A stretch of 64,000 nt of DNA from contig NZ_VYKL01000019.1 in assembly GCF_008710145.1 (NCBI RefSeq), positions 82,990 to 146,989 on the forward strand. The letters run 5' to 3'. Position numbers and translations under genes: made by a program. The notes beneath the pieces are model-generated. The model ran no database searches and was not told where the DNA came from. It worked only from the letters and a program-made list of their open reading frames with translations. The DNA is from Niallia endozanthoxylica (GTDB lineage: Bacteria; Bacillota; Bacilli; Bacillales; Cytobacillaceae). Positions 36,786-45,752 of this stretch are shown piece after piece; the stretch's first letter is position 1; every line of letters begins with the position of its first letter.

Positions 36786-39104
36786 TTATAGATATGGACT
36801 TTCGTGTTTTGCTTTCAATTGGTTCCAACGACGTTCTACTTCGCGTTCGAATTCTTGAAGCATTTCTTTATTTTCTTCTTTTAACATGTGTTTTGTTTTA
36901 CCCATGTGTTTTAACCAGTCACTAAGTTCAATGCGTTTCTTCTTATCTTCTGGGTTATAAGTAAGTTTTGTAACACCTTTTTCCACTTCATAAAGAGGGA
37001 AGAAGCAAGAATTAACTGCAGCATCTACAATCTCTTGTCCCAGTGTTTCATTTGATTTCCAGTTTAACGGACAGGCAATTAGGATTTTACCATATACCAT
37101 ACCTACATTATTTGCATACCATTGCGCTTTCGCTGCTTTTTTCACAAGGTCTTGAGGGAATGCTTCAGAACCTGTGAATACGTATGAAATATTTGTTGCA
37201 GCCATGATTTGAGCTGTGTCTTTATGATGGAAAGCTTTACCTGCTTGATATGGTCCTACAGCAGAAGTACTTGTCATATGTCCTAGTGGAGTAGAGTAAG
37301 ACAATTGGCTTCCAGTGTTCATGTAACCTTCATTATCATACTCAACGATAATCATTTTATGGTTACGTAAAGCTGTACCAATCGCAGGACCCATACCAAT
37401 GTCCATACCACCGTCACCAGTTACCATAACAAATGTAAAGTCATCACTTAATCCAAGTGCATCAAATTCACCACGACGTTTTCTTTCATGGAACATTTCC
37501 ACAACCCCAGATAATGTAGCAGCACCATTTTGGAATAGGTTGTGAATATAAGTTTGTTTATGTGAACTGTAAGGATATCCTGTTGTAACAATCATTCCAC
37601 AGCCAGTATGGAATAGGGCAACAATATCGCCTTCGATTCCTTTAAAGAATGTTTCTAATCCAGAGAAAATACCGCATCCAGGGCAAGCACCATGTCCTGA
37701 AGAAATACGTTTTGGTTTTTTCGTTAAGGCTCTTAATGGAGGAATCTTAACTTTTAATTCACCAGTTTCTTCATTAGGAGTAACCGTAATAAGACCTGTA
37801 CGTAAATCTTCTTTTTTCAATGGTTCTACACGACGTTTTGGTGCTAATTCAGGGTTACCTGGTGTATGACCAAAATAATCAAATGGTACTTCAACTTTGT
37901 CAGCTTCAACAGCATCGATTGCCAGTTGGAAGAACTTTTCAGCATCATCTGCATAGAAATCCTTACCGCCTAAACCATAAACGCGGTTGATCACTTTTGT
38001 ATCATGGTTTCCATATGTTTGTAGTGCTGCTCTAACTTCTAGAGCCATGTTACCGCCATGTGCACCGTAAGAATCTCCACGGTCACCAACAGTAATAGCT
38101 TTTACGTTCTTTAACGCCTCAGCAATTTGCTTTTGAGGGAAAGGACGAAGAATGTTAGGAGAGATAACTCCTGCCTTAATGCCTTTTGCACGTAATTGGT
38201 CAACAACATCCTTACATACTTCAGTTGCTGAGTTAAGCATGAATACTGCTACTTCAGCATCTTCCATTTTATAAAGGTCAAGGATTGGATACTCACGTCC
38301 AGTTAATTCTGCATATTCTTTTGTGATTCTTTCGAATACTTTTTCAGCATTATACATTGCTTCAGATTGTTGATAACGGTTGTTGATTGTATCAGGCTCA
38401 TTCATATAAGCACCAATTGAAACAGGGTTATCACGGTCTAAAGCATGTGGGAAATTCGTTGGCATTTCACCGATAAACTTCTGAACTTGATCATTATCCT
38501 TAATAACTTGAACACGTCTCTTTTGGTGAGAAGTAAAATATCCATCATAAGAAACAATAACAGGTAAGCGAACTTCAGGATCTTCCGCTAATTTAATCGC
38601 CATGATATTCATATCATATACAACCTGTGGATCACGAGCCATTAAAATCGGCCAGCCGATATTTAAGGCAAAATATAGGTCAGAGTGGTCGCCATGGATG
38701 TTTAATGGTCCAGAAACTGAACGGTTTACTAAGTTTAATACCATTGGCATACGAGTTCCTGATTGAACTGGCAGTTGCTCAAGCATATATAAGAAACCGT
38801 TGGCGCTTGTTGCGTTGAATACACGTCCGCCGCCTGCTGCAGCACCGTAACAAATACCTGCAGAACCGTGCTCACCATCAGCAGCAATCAATTTAATATC
38901 ATGTTGTCCTCTTGCTTTCATTCCATCAAGGAACTGCGCTACTTCTGTAGAAGGGGAGATTGGATAATATCCCATAATATGATAGTTAATTTGGTGTGCT
39001 GCATATGCAGCCATTTCATTACCTGATTCAAATACTATCGCTTGTTCAACAGATCCTTCTGATAGGCCTGCTTTTGCTTTATCTATAACAATCTCTTTAG
39101 ACAT
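36786..39104 (-). CDS. 2-oxoacid:ferredoxin oxidoreductase, fused alpha and beta subunits
   Basis: 772 residues. The first half (about 20-440) is the PFOR/KOR alpha chain (GYYPISPSTEVAQFLDG; the APLN-type VNRSVSGPLNIHGDHSD). The second half (about 475-772) is the TPP-binding beta chain (GHGACPGCGIFSG; TGDGGMDIGMGPA..NEGYMNTG). ATG 39104 follows AAAGGTGAT; four upstream codons are open. It decarboxylates a 2-oxoacid oxidatively with CoA and ferredoxin. The adjacent gene supplies gamma and ferredoxin parts. Which 2-oxoacid is not clear. Confidence 0.88.
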   Translation of the reverse strand: MSKEIVIDKAKAGLSEGSVEQAIVFESGNEMAAYAAHQINYHIMGYYPISPSTEVAQFLDGMKARGQHDIKLIAADGEHGSAGICYGAAAGGGRVFNATSANGFLYMLEQLPVQSGTRMPMVLNLVNRSVSGPLNIHGDHSDLYFALNIGWPILMARDPQVVYDMNIMAIKLAEDPEVRLPVIVSYDGYFTSHQKRRVQVIKDNDQVQKFIGEMPTNFPHALDRDNPVSIGAYMNEPDTINNRYQQSEAMYNAEKVFERITKEYAELTGREYPILDLYKMEDAEVAVFMLNSATEVCKDVVDQLRAKGIKAGVISPNILRPFPQKQIAEALKNVKAITVGDRGDSYGAHGGNMALEVRAALQTYGNHDTKVINRVYGLGGKDFYADDAEKFFQLAIDAVEADKVEVPFDYFGHTPGNPELAPKRRVEPLKKEDLRTGLITVTPNEETGELKVKIPPLRALTKKPKRISSGHGACPGCGIFSGLETFFKGIEGDIVALFHTGCGMIVTTGYPYSSHKQTYIHNLFQNGAATLSGVVEMFHERKRRGEFDALGLSDDFTFVMVTGDGGMDIGMGPAIGTALRNHKMIIVEYDNEGYMNTGSQLSYSTPLGHMTSTSAVGPYQAGKAFHHKDTAQIMAATNISYVFTGSEAFPQDLVKKAAKAQWYANNVGMVYGKILIACPLNWKSNETLGQEIVDAAVNSCFFPLYEVEKGVTKLTYNPEDKKKRIELSDWLKHMGKTKHMLKEENKEMLQEFEREVERRWNQLKAKHESPYL

Positions 39105-39131
39105 GTACGTAATCACCTTTCACTTTGGAAA

Positions 39132-40136
39132 TTATTTTACTAATTCAAATAAATGTGGTACACGGTTTGCATCAGCGTAACCATCATTTGTTTCAACTTC
39201 ATTTGTCAATGCTTCTACTGGACAAGCATGTACGCATTTTAAGCAACCTTTACAGTATTGATAGTCAATACCTTTCAGGAACATTTGCGGACGGCCTTTT
39301 TTATCAGGAGCTTCTTCCCAAACAAAACAGAAGTCAGGGCAAGCTGTATCACAGGCAGCACAGTGGATACATTTATCTTCATGATAATGAGGAAGTACCC
39401 CAGAACGTGAAATACTTAAATCTTTGAAAATACTATTTCCTGGATCAATAACTAATCCGCCAATTGGCTGTGTTTCATATCCAAGAACTGCCTCTTCGCG
39501 TACAAATGGCTTAGCCACTGCATCAGCACTTGCTTCAAATGTTTTAAATTCTACTTCGTTATATCCACGATCGAATGTACGAAGATTGGATTCTACTAAA
39601 TGCGGATATTTTTTCTCAAATGTACGACGAATCGTATCTCTCATAGAGTCAGCATCCATGAAATCTAGAATACGATATAGTGCTCCAAGCATAGCTGTAT
39701 TTACTTTTGTTTTTTCTTCTAAAGCAATTTTCGTTGCATCGACAACAGCCATAATTCCGCCGTCAATATTCATCAATGCTTTCAGCTCTTCAGGAGACTT
39801 CATTGAGTTTACTAGAACCGTACTATCCGGATAAATTCCGCTTGTGCAATCTAGTGTTTTATATAGTGCATCATGGAAAATAGCTACTACATGCGGACGT
39901 TCTACAGGAGTAGTGTCGCGTATATTTGTATAAGGTTCACAGAAACGAATATGACCTTTTACTGGTGAACCTTTTTTCTCAGATCCATAAGATGAGAAGC
40001 TTAATCCGTTAAATCCATTTCCTACAACACCTGCTTCAGATAGCAGTTTACCTGCTAGATTGGCTCCTAATCCGCCAATGGATTCAAGACGAATTTCAAA
40101 AAAACCTAATTCATTTACTCTAGGTAACTTAGACAA
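39132..40136 (-). CDS. 2-oxoacid:ferredoxin oxidoreductase, gamma subunit fused to ferredoxin
   Basis: 334 residues: a gamma domain (about 10-190, IGGLGANLAGKLLSEA) followed by a 2[4Fe-4S] ferredoxin domain (about 255-310) with two clusters CIHCAACDTACP and CKGCLKCVHACP. TTG 40136 has CGGAGGAAT 7 nt upstream; the ORF opening 18 nt earlier lies within this box. It is the first gene of the two-gene operon, 27 bp before the alpha-beta gene. Confidence 0.87.
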   Translation of the reverse strand: MSKLPRVNELGFFEIRLESIGGLGANLAGKLLSEAGVVGNGFNGLSFSSYGSEKKGSPVKGHIRFCEPYTNIRDTTPVERPHVVAIFHDALYKTLDCTSGIYPDSTVLVNSMKSPEELKALMNIDGGIMAVVDATKIALEEKTKVNTAMLGALYRILDFMDADSMRDTIRRTFEKKYPHLVESNLRTFDRGYNEVEFKTFEASADAVAKPFVREEAVLGYETQPIGGLVIDPGNSIFKDLSISRSGVLPHYHEDKCIHCAACDTACPDFCFVWEEAPDKKGRPQMFLKGIDYQYCKGCLKCVHACPVEALTNEVETNDGYADANRVPHLFELVK

Positions 40137-40562
40137 AAGAATTCCTCCGATCAAACCAAAAATAATAGTTGTTTGCGTTTAATATTGTGAATATTCATAA
40201 ATATGTTCTCATTATAACAGTGGTTATTTTTCAATGCAACAGATTTTTTAAATATTTATTGATTCTCCTTTAATCACCATATTTACTGGGTTAGTAGGTA
40301 TTTCTCATATTTCATTTTAAAATTGTATCATTAAATTTCCAATCTTGTTTCATATAAATTCCATAAAAAAGTTTTTTTGTTTTTGATAAAAATAATAAAT
40401 AGAAGAGAATGAAATGCGTCTTGTTTCGACAATATTCTACACTGTGTCGACGATGTCTTGCATAATCAGAATTTACAAATCACTTTCATATGATGATTTA
40501 GAATGGATGGAAAGAAAAAAGGGAAATGTAAGTGAGTATCTATGTTCTAAGGAGGTAGAAAC
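40137..40562. other. Intergenic region
   Basis: About 425 bp, AT-rich on the left. It contains a GTCGAC-centred patch (GTTTCGACAATATTC..GTGTCGACG, 40424-40455). No gene with a ribosome-binding site other than the one starting at 40563. Confidence 0.4.
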
Positions 40563-40754
40563 ATGGAAAATGATTCACTTCGTGATCTTGTTACAATTGA
40601 AGATGAGAAAGGACAGCAAATTTCTTATGAGGTGGAAGCTTTATTTGAAATGCAAGGAGAATCTTATGCACTTTTACGAAATCAGAATGACACGGTTTTA
40701 ATGAAAGTCGAGGAAGATGAAAAAGGACAGCATTTAGTCCCTATCGCTAATTAA
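40563..40754 (+). CDS. DUF1292 family small acidic protein
   Basis: 63 residues starting behind TAAGGAGGTAG. The pattern ITIEDEKGQQISYEVEALFEMQGESYALLR is the DUF1292 fold (YrzB-like). Function unknown; very common in Firmicutes. Confidence 0.85.
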   Translation: MENDSLRDLVTIEDEKGQQISYEVEALFEMQGESYALLRNQNDTVLMKVEEDEKGQHLVPIAN

Positions 40755-40820
40755 ATGGCAAAAGAATCCCTTCTTGATGCCTATCCAATTGCTGTGGATG
40801 CCAATCCCGCAGAAGAATAA
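40755..40820 (+). CDS. Possible 21-residue ORF directly after the DUF1292 stop
   Basis: An ATG follows the TAA of the previous gene in the same frame and gives 21 codons (M-A-K-E-S-L-L-D-A-Y...). It has no ribosome-binding site of its own; reinitiation or stop read-through would be needed. It may simply be a decayed C-terminal extension. Confidence 0.2.
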   Translation: MAKESLLDAYPIAVDANPAEE

Positions 40821-40853
40821 AAAAGCAGTACTCAACGGAGTGCTGCTTTTTTT
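40819..40853 (+). terminator. Terminator
   Basis: AAAAAGCAGTACTC / GAGTGCTGCTTTTT stem with one G-U pair, T run after. Confidence 0.8.
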
Positions 40854-40860
40854 GTTCTTT

Positions 40861-40983
40861 TTACCTTTTATTTTCTGATCGCTCTTTTTGACCATATTTT
40901 AGCTGATCATGGTTCATCCCTTTTTCTTTATTTACTTTACCGCCTAAACTAACATTAGAAAAGTTCTTTTCCTGATTAGTCAT
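40861..40983 (-). CDS. Small hydrophilic hypothetical protein
   Basis: 40 residues, ATG 40983 with a CTGGAGGTG box. Sequence rich in Lys, Asn, Gln (N-F-S-N-V-S-L-G-G-K and a C-terminal KERSENKR). Not recognised; it has the look of the very short spore or stress proteins of Bacillus. Convergent with the DUF1292 gene. Confidence 0.55.
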   Translation of the reverse strand: MTNQEKNFSNVSLGGKVNKEKGMNHDQLKYGQKERSENKR

Positions 40984-41148
40984 TCTAACACCTCCAGGAT
41001 ATTAGTCTGTTCATTTTGCCAGAAAATATGATTTGATACGTTTAAAGCAGCTAAAGTGGGTTTATGAACTTACTGTTATATGTTAAATATAGATAGGTAA
41101 GAACTTTCATAAATGAAAAAGAAGGAAAAATAGAAGGGAGGGAAAAGT

Positions 41149-41544
41149 GTGCTTAAAAAATTTAGCTTACAATCAAACAAACGTGATGAAATGATTGAAG
41201 TAACTGAAAAGGTTCAGGCTTATGTGAAAGAACAGAATATGCTAGATGGGGCTATCATTGTCTATTGCCCTCACACAACTGCCGGTATTACTATTAATGA
41301 AAATGCAGATCCTGATGTGAAGCACGATATGTTACGTCGCTTTGACGAAGTTTATCCATGGGTACATAATCTTGACCGCCATATGGAAGGTAATACAGCT
41401 GCCCATATGAAAGCAAGTACGATTGGAGCTTCACAGCATATTATTGTAACTGGCGGTCGTTTACTATTAGGAACATGGCAAGGGATTTATTTTTGTGAAT
41501 TTGATGGTCCGCGTAATAGAACCTTTTATGTAAAGTTATTATAA
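41149..41544 (+). CDS. YjbQ family (UPF0047) protein
   Basis: 131 residues with the family signature: [24 protein letters not shown] and [25 protein letters not shown]. Homologues have been reported to complement loss of thiamine phosphate synthase, but the physiological role is not settled. GTG start with a GGGAGGG box. B. subtilis relative is YugU. Confidence 0.9.
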   Translation: MLKKFSLQSNKRDEMIEVTEKVQAYVKEQNMLDGAIIVYCPHTTAGITINENADPDVKHDMLRRFDEVYPWVHNLDRHMEGNTAAHMKASTIGASQHIIVTGGRLLLGTWQGIYFCEFDGPRNRTFYVKLL

Positions 41545-41556
41545 CTTGAATAGAGT

Positions 41557-41584
41557 CTCTCTTTTAAATAGAGAGGCCTTTTTT
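41557..41584 (+). terminator. Probable terminator
   Basis: Short stem CTCTCT / AGAGAG followed by CCTTTTTTG. Confidence 0.55.
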
Positions 41585-41678
41585 GAATTTTTCGTTTTTT
41601 AAAAATAACACTTATATCTAAAAAAAGGTTTATAATAAACGATTAGGAATGAATAGACCTATTAGGAGATGAGTGGGG

Positions 41679-42632
41679 TTGAAAAGTGTATTTCAAAATA
41701 AATGGGCCGTCATATGTATCGCTATTTTTTGTTCAATTTTATGGGGAAGTGCTTTTCCTGTTCTTAAGATTAGCTATGTTGAATTACAGTTAGCTGCAAA
41801 TGATACAATGGCGCAGATTGTGTTTGCCGGTCTTCGTTTTCTGCTTGCAGGACTCATTCTCTTGTTATTTTTACTATGTACGAACCGAAATCAACTACTA
41901 GTGAAACGATCACATATCCTTATTTTAATGTTATTTGGTATCATCCAAACCACCGTACAGTATTTTTTCTTCTATAACGGTCTATCAAAGGTATCAGGTA
42001 TGCAAGGAGCTATATTGTCCTCGAGCGGTACATTCCTTGCTGTCATGTTAGCGCATTTTTATTACCGTGACGACCGTATAAATTGGAAAAAGACGATTGG
42101 AATGATTGCGGGGTTCGCTGGAATTATTGCGGCGAATTGGGGTCAGGAATTCCAATTTCATTTCCAATGGAGCGGAGAGGGTTTTATGATTATGTCTGGG
42201 CTTACAAGCGCCGTTACTACAATTATGACAAAAGAGCTTGCTTCTGATATTCAGCCGGTAACTTTGACTGGCTGGCAGCTGACAATTGGTTCGCTGGTTT
42301 TATTGATTGTAGGTGTCCCAAGTTTAAACGAACAATCAATTACCTTCACACCATTTGGCTGGGGTTTACTGATATATGCGGCATTATTGTCCTCAGTCGC
42401 ATTTGCCCTATGGACGACAGTCTTAAAATATAATAAAGCAGGTGAAATGAGTATATATAGTTTTTTAACTCCGGTTTTCGGAGCCATTTTATCTGCCATT
42501 TTTATACCGGGAGAAAGCTTTAATCTGTATATTCTTGCTGCACTTTCTTTAGTTGCTGTTGGAATTATTTCCATAAACTATAAGGGGAAACTTTTTACTC
42601 AAACAAAACAAATAAGGAAGAATGTCGGTTAA
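41679..42632 (+). CDS. EamA (DMT) family transporter
   Basis: About 317 residues, ten membrane helices in two EamA repeats; the first begins FCSILWGSAFPVLKISY and the second contains GFMIMSGLTSAVTTIMTKELA. Drug/metabolite exporter superfamily; substrate unknown. Start TTG 41679 is preferred; GTG 41673 is only 4 nt from the AGGAG box. Confidence 0.85.
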   Translation: MKSVFQNKWAVICIAIFCSILWGSAFPVLKISYVELQLAANDTMAQIVFAGLRFLLAGLILLLFLLCTNRNQLLVKRSHILILMLFGIIQTTVQYFFFYNGLSKVSGMQGAILSSSGTFLAVMLAHFYYRDDRINWKKTIGMIAGFAGIIAANWGQEFQFHFQWSGEGFMIMSGLTSAVTTIMTKELASDIQPVTLTGWQLTIGSLVLLIVGVPSLNEQSITFTPFGWGLLIYAALLSSVAFALWTTVLKYNKAGEMSIYSFLTPVFGAILSAIFIPGESFNLYILAALSLVAVGIISINYKGKLFTQTKQIRKNVG

Positions 42633-42693
42633 AGAAATTCCTCTTTATTTTATAGTAATGGTACAGTTAAAATAAGAGAAGGGGGGTGAAAAC

Positions 42694-42876
42694 ATGGATA
42701 TTTCAAATTTACTAGGTGAAAAATACTTCAGCTTAGATGCCGCTCAGGTAGATAAAAGTCCAGAAGAGCTTGTTGTAACGGATAATGATGAAACCTACTA
42801 CATAGTGTCAAGCGAAGCCTATGAACAAACATTGAAAGCCTTGCAATATAAGATTGTGGTTGATTTAGGAGAGTAA
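42694..42876 (+). CDS. Small hypothetical protein
   Basis: 60 residues, ATG with an AGAAGGGGGGTG box. Soluble and acidic, with EELVVTDNDETYYIVSSEAYEQTLK. Not recognised, but the ribosome-binding site and following terminator make it a credible gene. Confidence 0.6.
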   Translation: MDISNLLGEKYFSLDAAQVDKSPEELVVTDNDETYYIVSSEAYEQTLKALQYKIVVDLGE

Positions 42877-42940
42877 TCCGAATTCGTCTACTTATATGTA
42901 TAAAAAGCAACTGCATGGTCATTGCCATCAGCTTTCATTC

Positions 42941-42979
42941 AGTGCACCTGATGCCCTTGGCATCAGGTGCACTTTTTTA
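42941..42979 (+). terminator. Terminator
   Basis: 15-bp perfect stem AGTGCACCTGATGCC / GGCATCAGGTGCACT plus a T6 tract. Confidence 0.9.
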
Positions 42980-43146
42980 TAAGCTATGAGTAAAACTCTG
43001 TATTATGGGCATACTCAGTATCCATCTCATTTAACGTGATTCCTTTTTCACTTATTTTTTCTACCTAGTGAAAATTGATACGATTGTTTTTGAAAGATAG
43101 AATATAAGAAAATAGGTTGGAAGCATAGAAAAAGAAGGGTGAGCAA

Positions 43147-43746
43147 ATGGAAAATGAGAGATTGAAACAGCAGATTGAGTTTATTGTTGAGATTGACAAA
43201 TTGAAACGGGTTATGCGCCAAAGTCGAATTATTGGAGATATTCATGATGAATTGCTATGGGAAAATTCTGCTGAGCATTCCTGGCATTTTGCTATGCTGG
43301 CAGTGATACTTGGCGAATATGCAGACAAGACAGTTGATATCGGCAAGGTGATGAAAATGGCACTAATACACGATATTGTCGAAATCGATGCAGGTGATAC
43401 GTTTGCCTACGATCAGCTTGGTCACCTTGACAAGGCTGAAAGAGAAGGGAAGGCAGCTTCTAGAATCTTTGGTTTGCTGCCGGATAATCAGCGTGACGAA
43501 ATGATGGAGCTTTGGATGGAATTTGAAGAAAGAGAAACGAATGAAGCACAATTTGCTGCTGCCTTAGATTTAGTCCAACCATTGCTGCAGAATTACTATA
43601 CACAGGGTTACTCCTGGCAAAAGAACAAAGTAACTTCGGATCAAGTGCTTGCCCGTATTAATGCTGCAACTAAAAACTCTAAGACTCTAAAAAATTTTGT
43701 TGAGTGGTTGATTCACGATGCTGTCAAAAAAGGATATCTTCAATGA
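43147..43746 (+). CDS. HD-domain phosphohydrolase (YfbR/HDDC2-like)
   Basis: 199 residues. Metal ligands of the HD fold: SAEHSWHFAM, ALIHDIVEIDAGD (HD pair) and a later Asp in AAALDLVQPL. Resembles 5'-deoxynucleotidase YfbR and HDDC2. GTG-AGC box AAGGGTGAG before ATG. Single gene. Confidence 0.83.
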   Translation: MENERLKQQIEFIVEIDKLKRVMRQSRIIGDIHDELLWENSAEHSWHFAMLAVILGEYADKTVDIGKVMKMALIHDIVEIDAGDTFAYDQLGHLDKAEREGKAASRIFGLLPDNQRDEMMELWMEFEERETNEAQFAAALDLVQPLLQNYYTQGYSWQKNKVTSDQVLARINAATKNSKTLKNFVEWLIHDAVKKGYLQ

Positions 43747-43802
43747 AACAAGAGGAAAGAAATTAAAAATCTGTTAGAAAAAGATCCTCATTCTAAAAAT
43801 TC

Positions 43803-43846
43803 AAGGTGACAAAACTAACCATTTTCTAGATGGTCTTTGTCACCTT
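43803..43846. terminator. Bidirectional terminator
   Basis: AAGGTGACAAA / TTTGTCACCTT with an inner ACCAT/ATGGT pairing, between the convergent HD and ABC1 genes. Confidence 0.8.
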
Positions 43847-43868
43847 ATCACTACACTCTGTCTCTTTC

Positions 43869-45488
43869 CTAAACTTTTCTCTTTTCATGCATATACTTCA
43901 TCCACTTTTTCAGCTTATAATTACAAATTATATAACCTGCTGCAGATAGGGTAGAGATTCCAATTGCCCATTTCAATAACAGTTCGTGAGAAGTATAGAT
44001 GCCCGTTGCTATTCCTGTTAACCCAAACAGTGTTAATTGGAATAATCGCTTTTTATTATTCTCATACATTTGAAATTGAAAATGTCTCCTTTGTTCAATT
44101 TCCTTTAACCTTTCTAATTTTTCAGGTGTATGTAAAAATTCGGATACCGAATGAAGGATTTTAAAGACTGGCTGTGATTGTATCCATTGCCAAACAAAGG
44201 CCCATTTATTCCCTTGTTTATTGAGCCATTCCATAAAAACAGGTTTACCTAGATCAAGGAGTTCTGCCTCTGGTGCCAAATGTTTAATAATGCCTTCAAT
44301 TGTTACGAAAGATCGGCCTAAAAAGACAAATCTGGTTGGAACCTGAATAGGGAGCGCTTGAATCAAGTCGTTCATTTCCAATTTTAATGCCACTAGATTC
44401 ATTTCTTTTAGTTGATCAGGTTGAAAGGAGATTTCGGCTAATAACCGTTCTATTGTTCTTGAGTCCGCTTCAGGGAGCAAAAACCCTAAATGTGAAAGAC
44501 ATTCAACAGCTTTTGTATAATTTTTAGAAAGAAAGCTTTCTATTAACGCTTGAAAATAAGCGGCATCCTTTTTTGTGATTTCGCCTATCATGCCGAAATC
44601 AAGCAAGATAATTTTTCCTTCCTTTGAAATTAACACGTTTCCTGGATGCGGATCAGCATGGAAAATACCCGGTTCAAGCCATTGGGGAAGAAATACTTTC
44701 AGTAGCTTTGTGGCCAGTTCCACACGACTTATGGCTATCTGATCCAAAGCCTCCGCATCAGTCAGACGGATTCCCTCGACCCATTCCATCACCAATACTT
44801 GAGGCGTACTAAGCTCCGAATAAACGGATGGAATTTGGATTTCATTCATCTCCTTGAATCGATCTCGGAAATACAAAATCGTGTTTAGTTCATACGAATA
44901 GTCAAGCTCCCGCTCAATCACATGCTTTAATTCTTTATACAAGACTTTAAGATTAATAAACTCTTTTGGAATAGGAACAAAGTGATCCGCAAACCAAATA
45001 ATCATTTTTAACGTTCGGAAATCTGTCTCGATAATGGAATCGATATGAGGTCGTTTGACTTTAATGGCAACCTCATTTCCATCCTCTAATATTCCTCTAT
45101 AGACCTCTCCAATCGACGCGGAAGCAATAGCCGTAGTTTCAATGGAATGAAAGTGTTGATGAATATTTCCCCATTCCTTTTCAAGAATATCCTTAATTTC
45201 AATCCAATCAGAGGGAGGAACATGGTCTGTCAGATCCTCGATTTGACGAATAAAAGCCTCAGGTAGTAAATCACCGCGAGTACTTAATATCTGACCAATT
45301 TTAATGAGTAAACCTTCTAACTCAAACAGTGTTTTACGAAAGCGTACTCCTATTTTCTCCCAAAGATTTTCCCACTCAGCTTTAGGTTTTCTTCTAATCT
45401 TATACCAATAAATCTGAAGGAAAATAACAAAGGCCATAGACAGCACTTTATACATTCGAACCATTTTATTTTTTGTGTTCATGTTCAT
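43869..45488 (-). CDS. ABC1/UbiB (AarF) family atypical kinase
   Basis: 539 residues. Typical motifs: KIGQILSTRGDLLP (the KxGQ extension), PPSDW, ASIGEVYRG Ala-rich loop, VAIKVKRP lysine, HADPHPGN catalytic loop and LLDFGMIGEI. Two C-terminal membrane helices (about 480-530). UbiB relatives support quinone or lipid metabolism by an ATPase activity. Weak ribosome-binding site. It lies downstream of the ger operon but after its terminator. Confidence 0.9.
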   Translation of the reverse strand: MNMNTKNKMVRMYKVLSMAFVIFLQIYWYKIRRKPKAEWENLWEKIGVRFRKTLFELEGLLIKIGQILSTRGDLLPEAFIRQIEDLTDHVPPSDWIEIKDILEKEWGNIHQHFHSIETTAIASASIGEVYRGILEDGNEVAIKVKRPHIDSIIETDFRTLKMIIWFADHFVPIPKEFINLKVLYKELKHVIERELDYSYELNTILYFRDRFKEMNEIQIPSVYSELSTPQVLVMEWVEGIRLTDAEALDQIAISRVELATKLLKVFLPQWLEPGIFHADPHPGNVLISKEGKIILLDFGMIGEITKKDAAYFQALIESFLSKNYTKAVECLSHLGFLLPEADSRTIERLLAEISFQPDQLKEMNLVALKLEMNDLIQALPIQVPTRFVFLGRSFVTIEGIIKHLAPEAELLDLGKPVFMEWLNKQGNKWAFVWQWIQSQPVFKILHSVSEFLHTPEKLERLKEIEQRRHFQFQMYENNKKRLFQLTLFGLTGIATGIYTSHELLLKWAIGISTLSAAGYIICNYKLKKWMKYMHEKRKV

Positions 45489-45512
45489 TCCTCATATTTT
45501 TAAATTTTTATA

Positions 45513-45564
45513 TAAAAAAGAGCCTGTATACGAAAGGACAAAGTAATTCCTTGCTGACAGGCTC
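45513..45564 (-). terminator. Terminator of the ger operon
   Basis: GAGCCTGT (45520-45527) pairs with ACAGGCTC (45557-45564); on the minus strand a T6 run follows. It lies about 190 nt past the gerC-type stop. Confidence 0.7.
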
Positions 45565-45752
45565 CTCGAGGTATCATTTGTAATTATACTTACTATATCA
45601 TATTCACTAGTATTTTCTTATTGATTTTTACAGCTGCACGACAAAAATAGTAAAAAGTAAGTTGTTTAAACATTCATCAAAACTCATTCTAGAGAACCGA
45701 ACAAGAGGTAATAATAAACCAATAGTACCCTCCTCATCGATTAGTCAGTTCT

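Noticed and set aside
41873..41882. CTATGTAC core of an RTP Ter site
   Set aside because: It is inside a transporter gene and both flanks (ACTAA on the left, YAAAT on the right) are missing.
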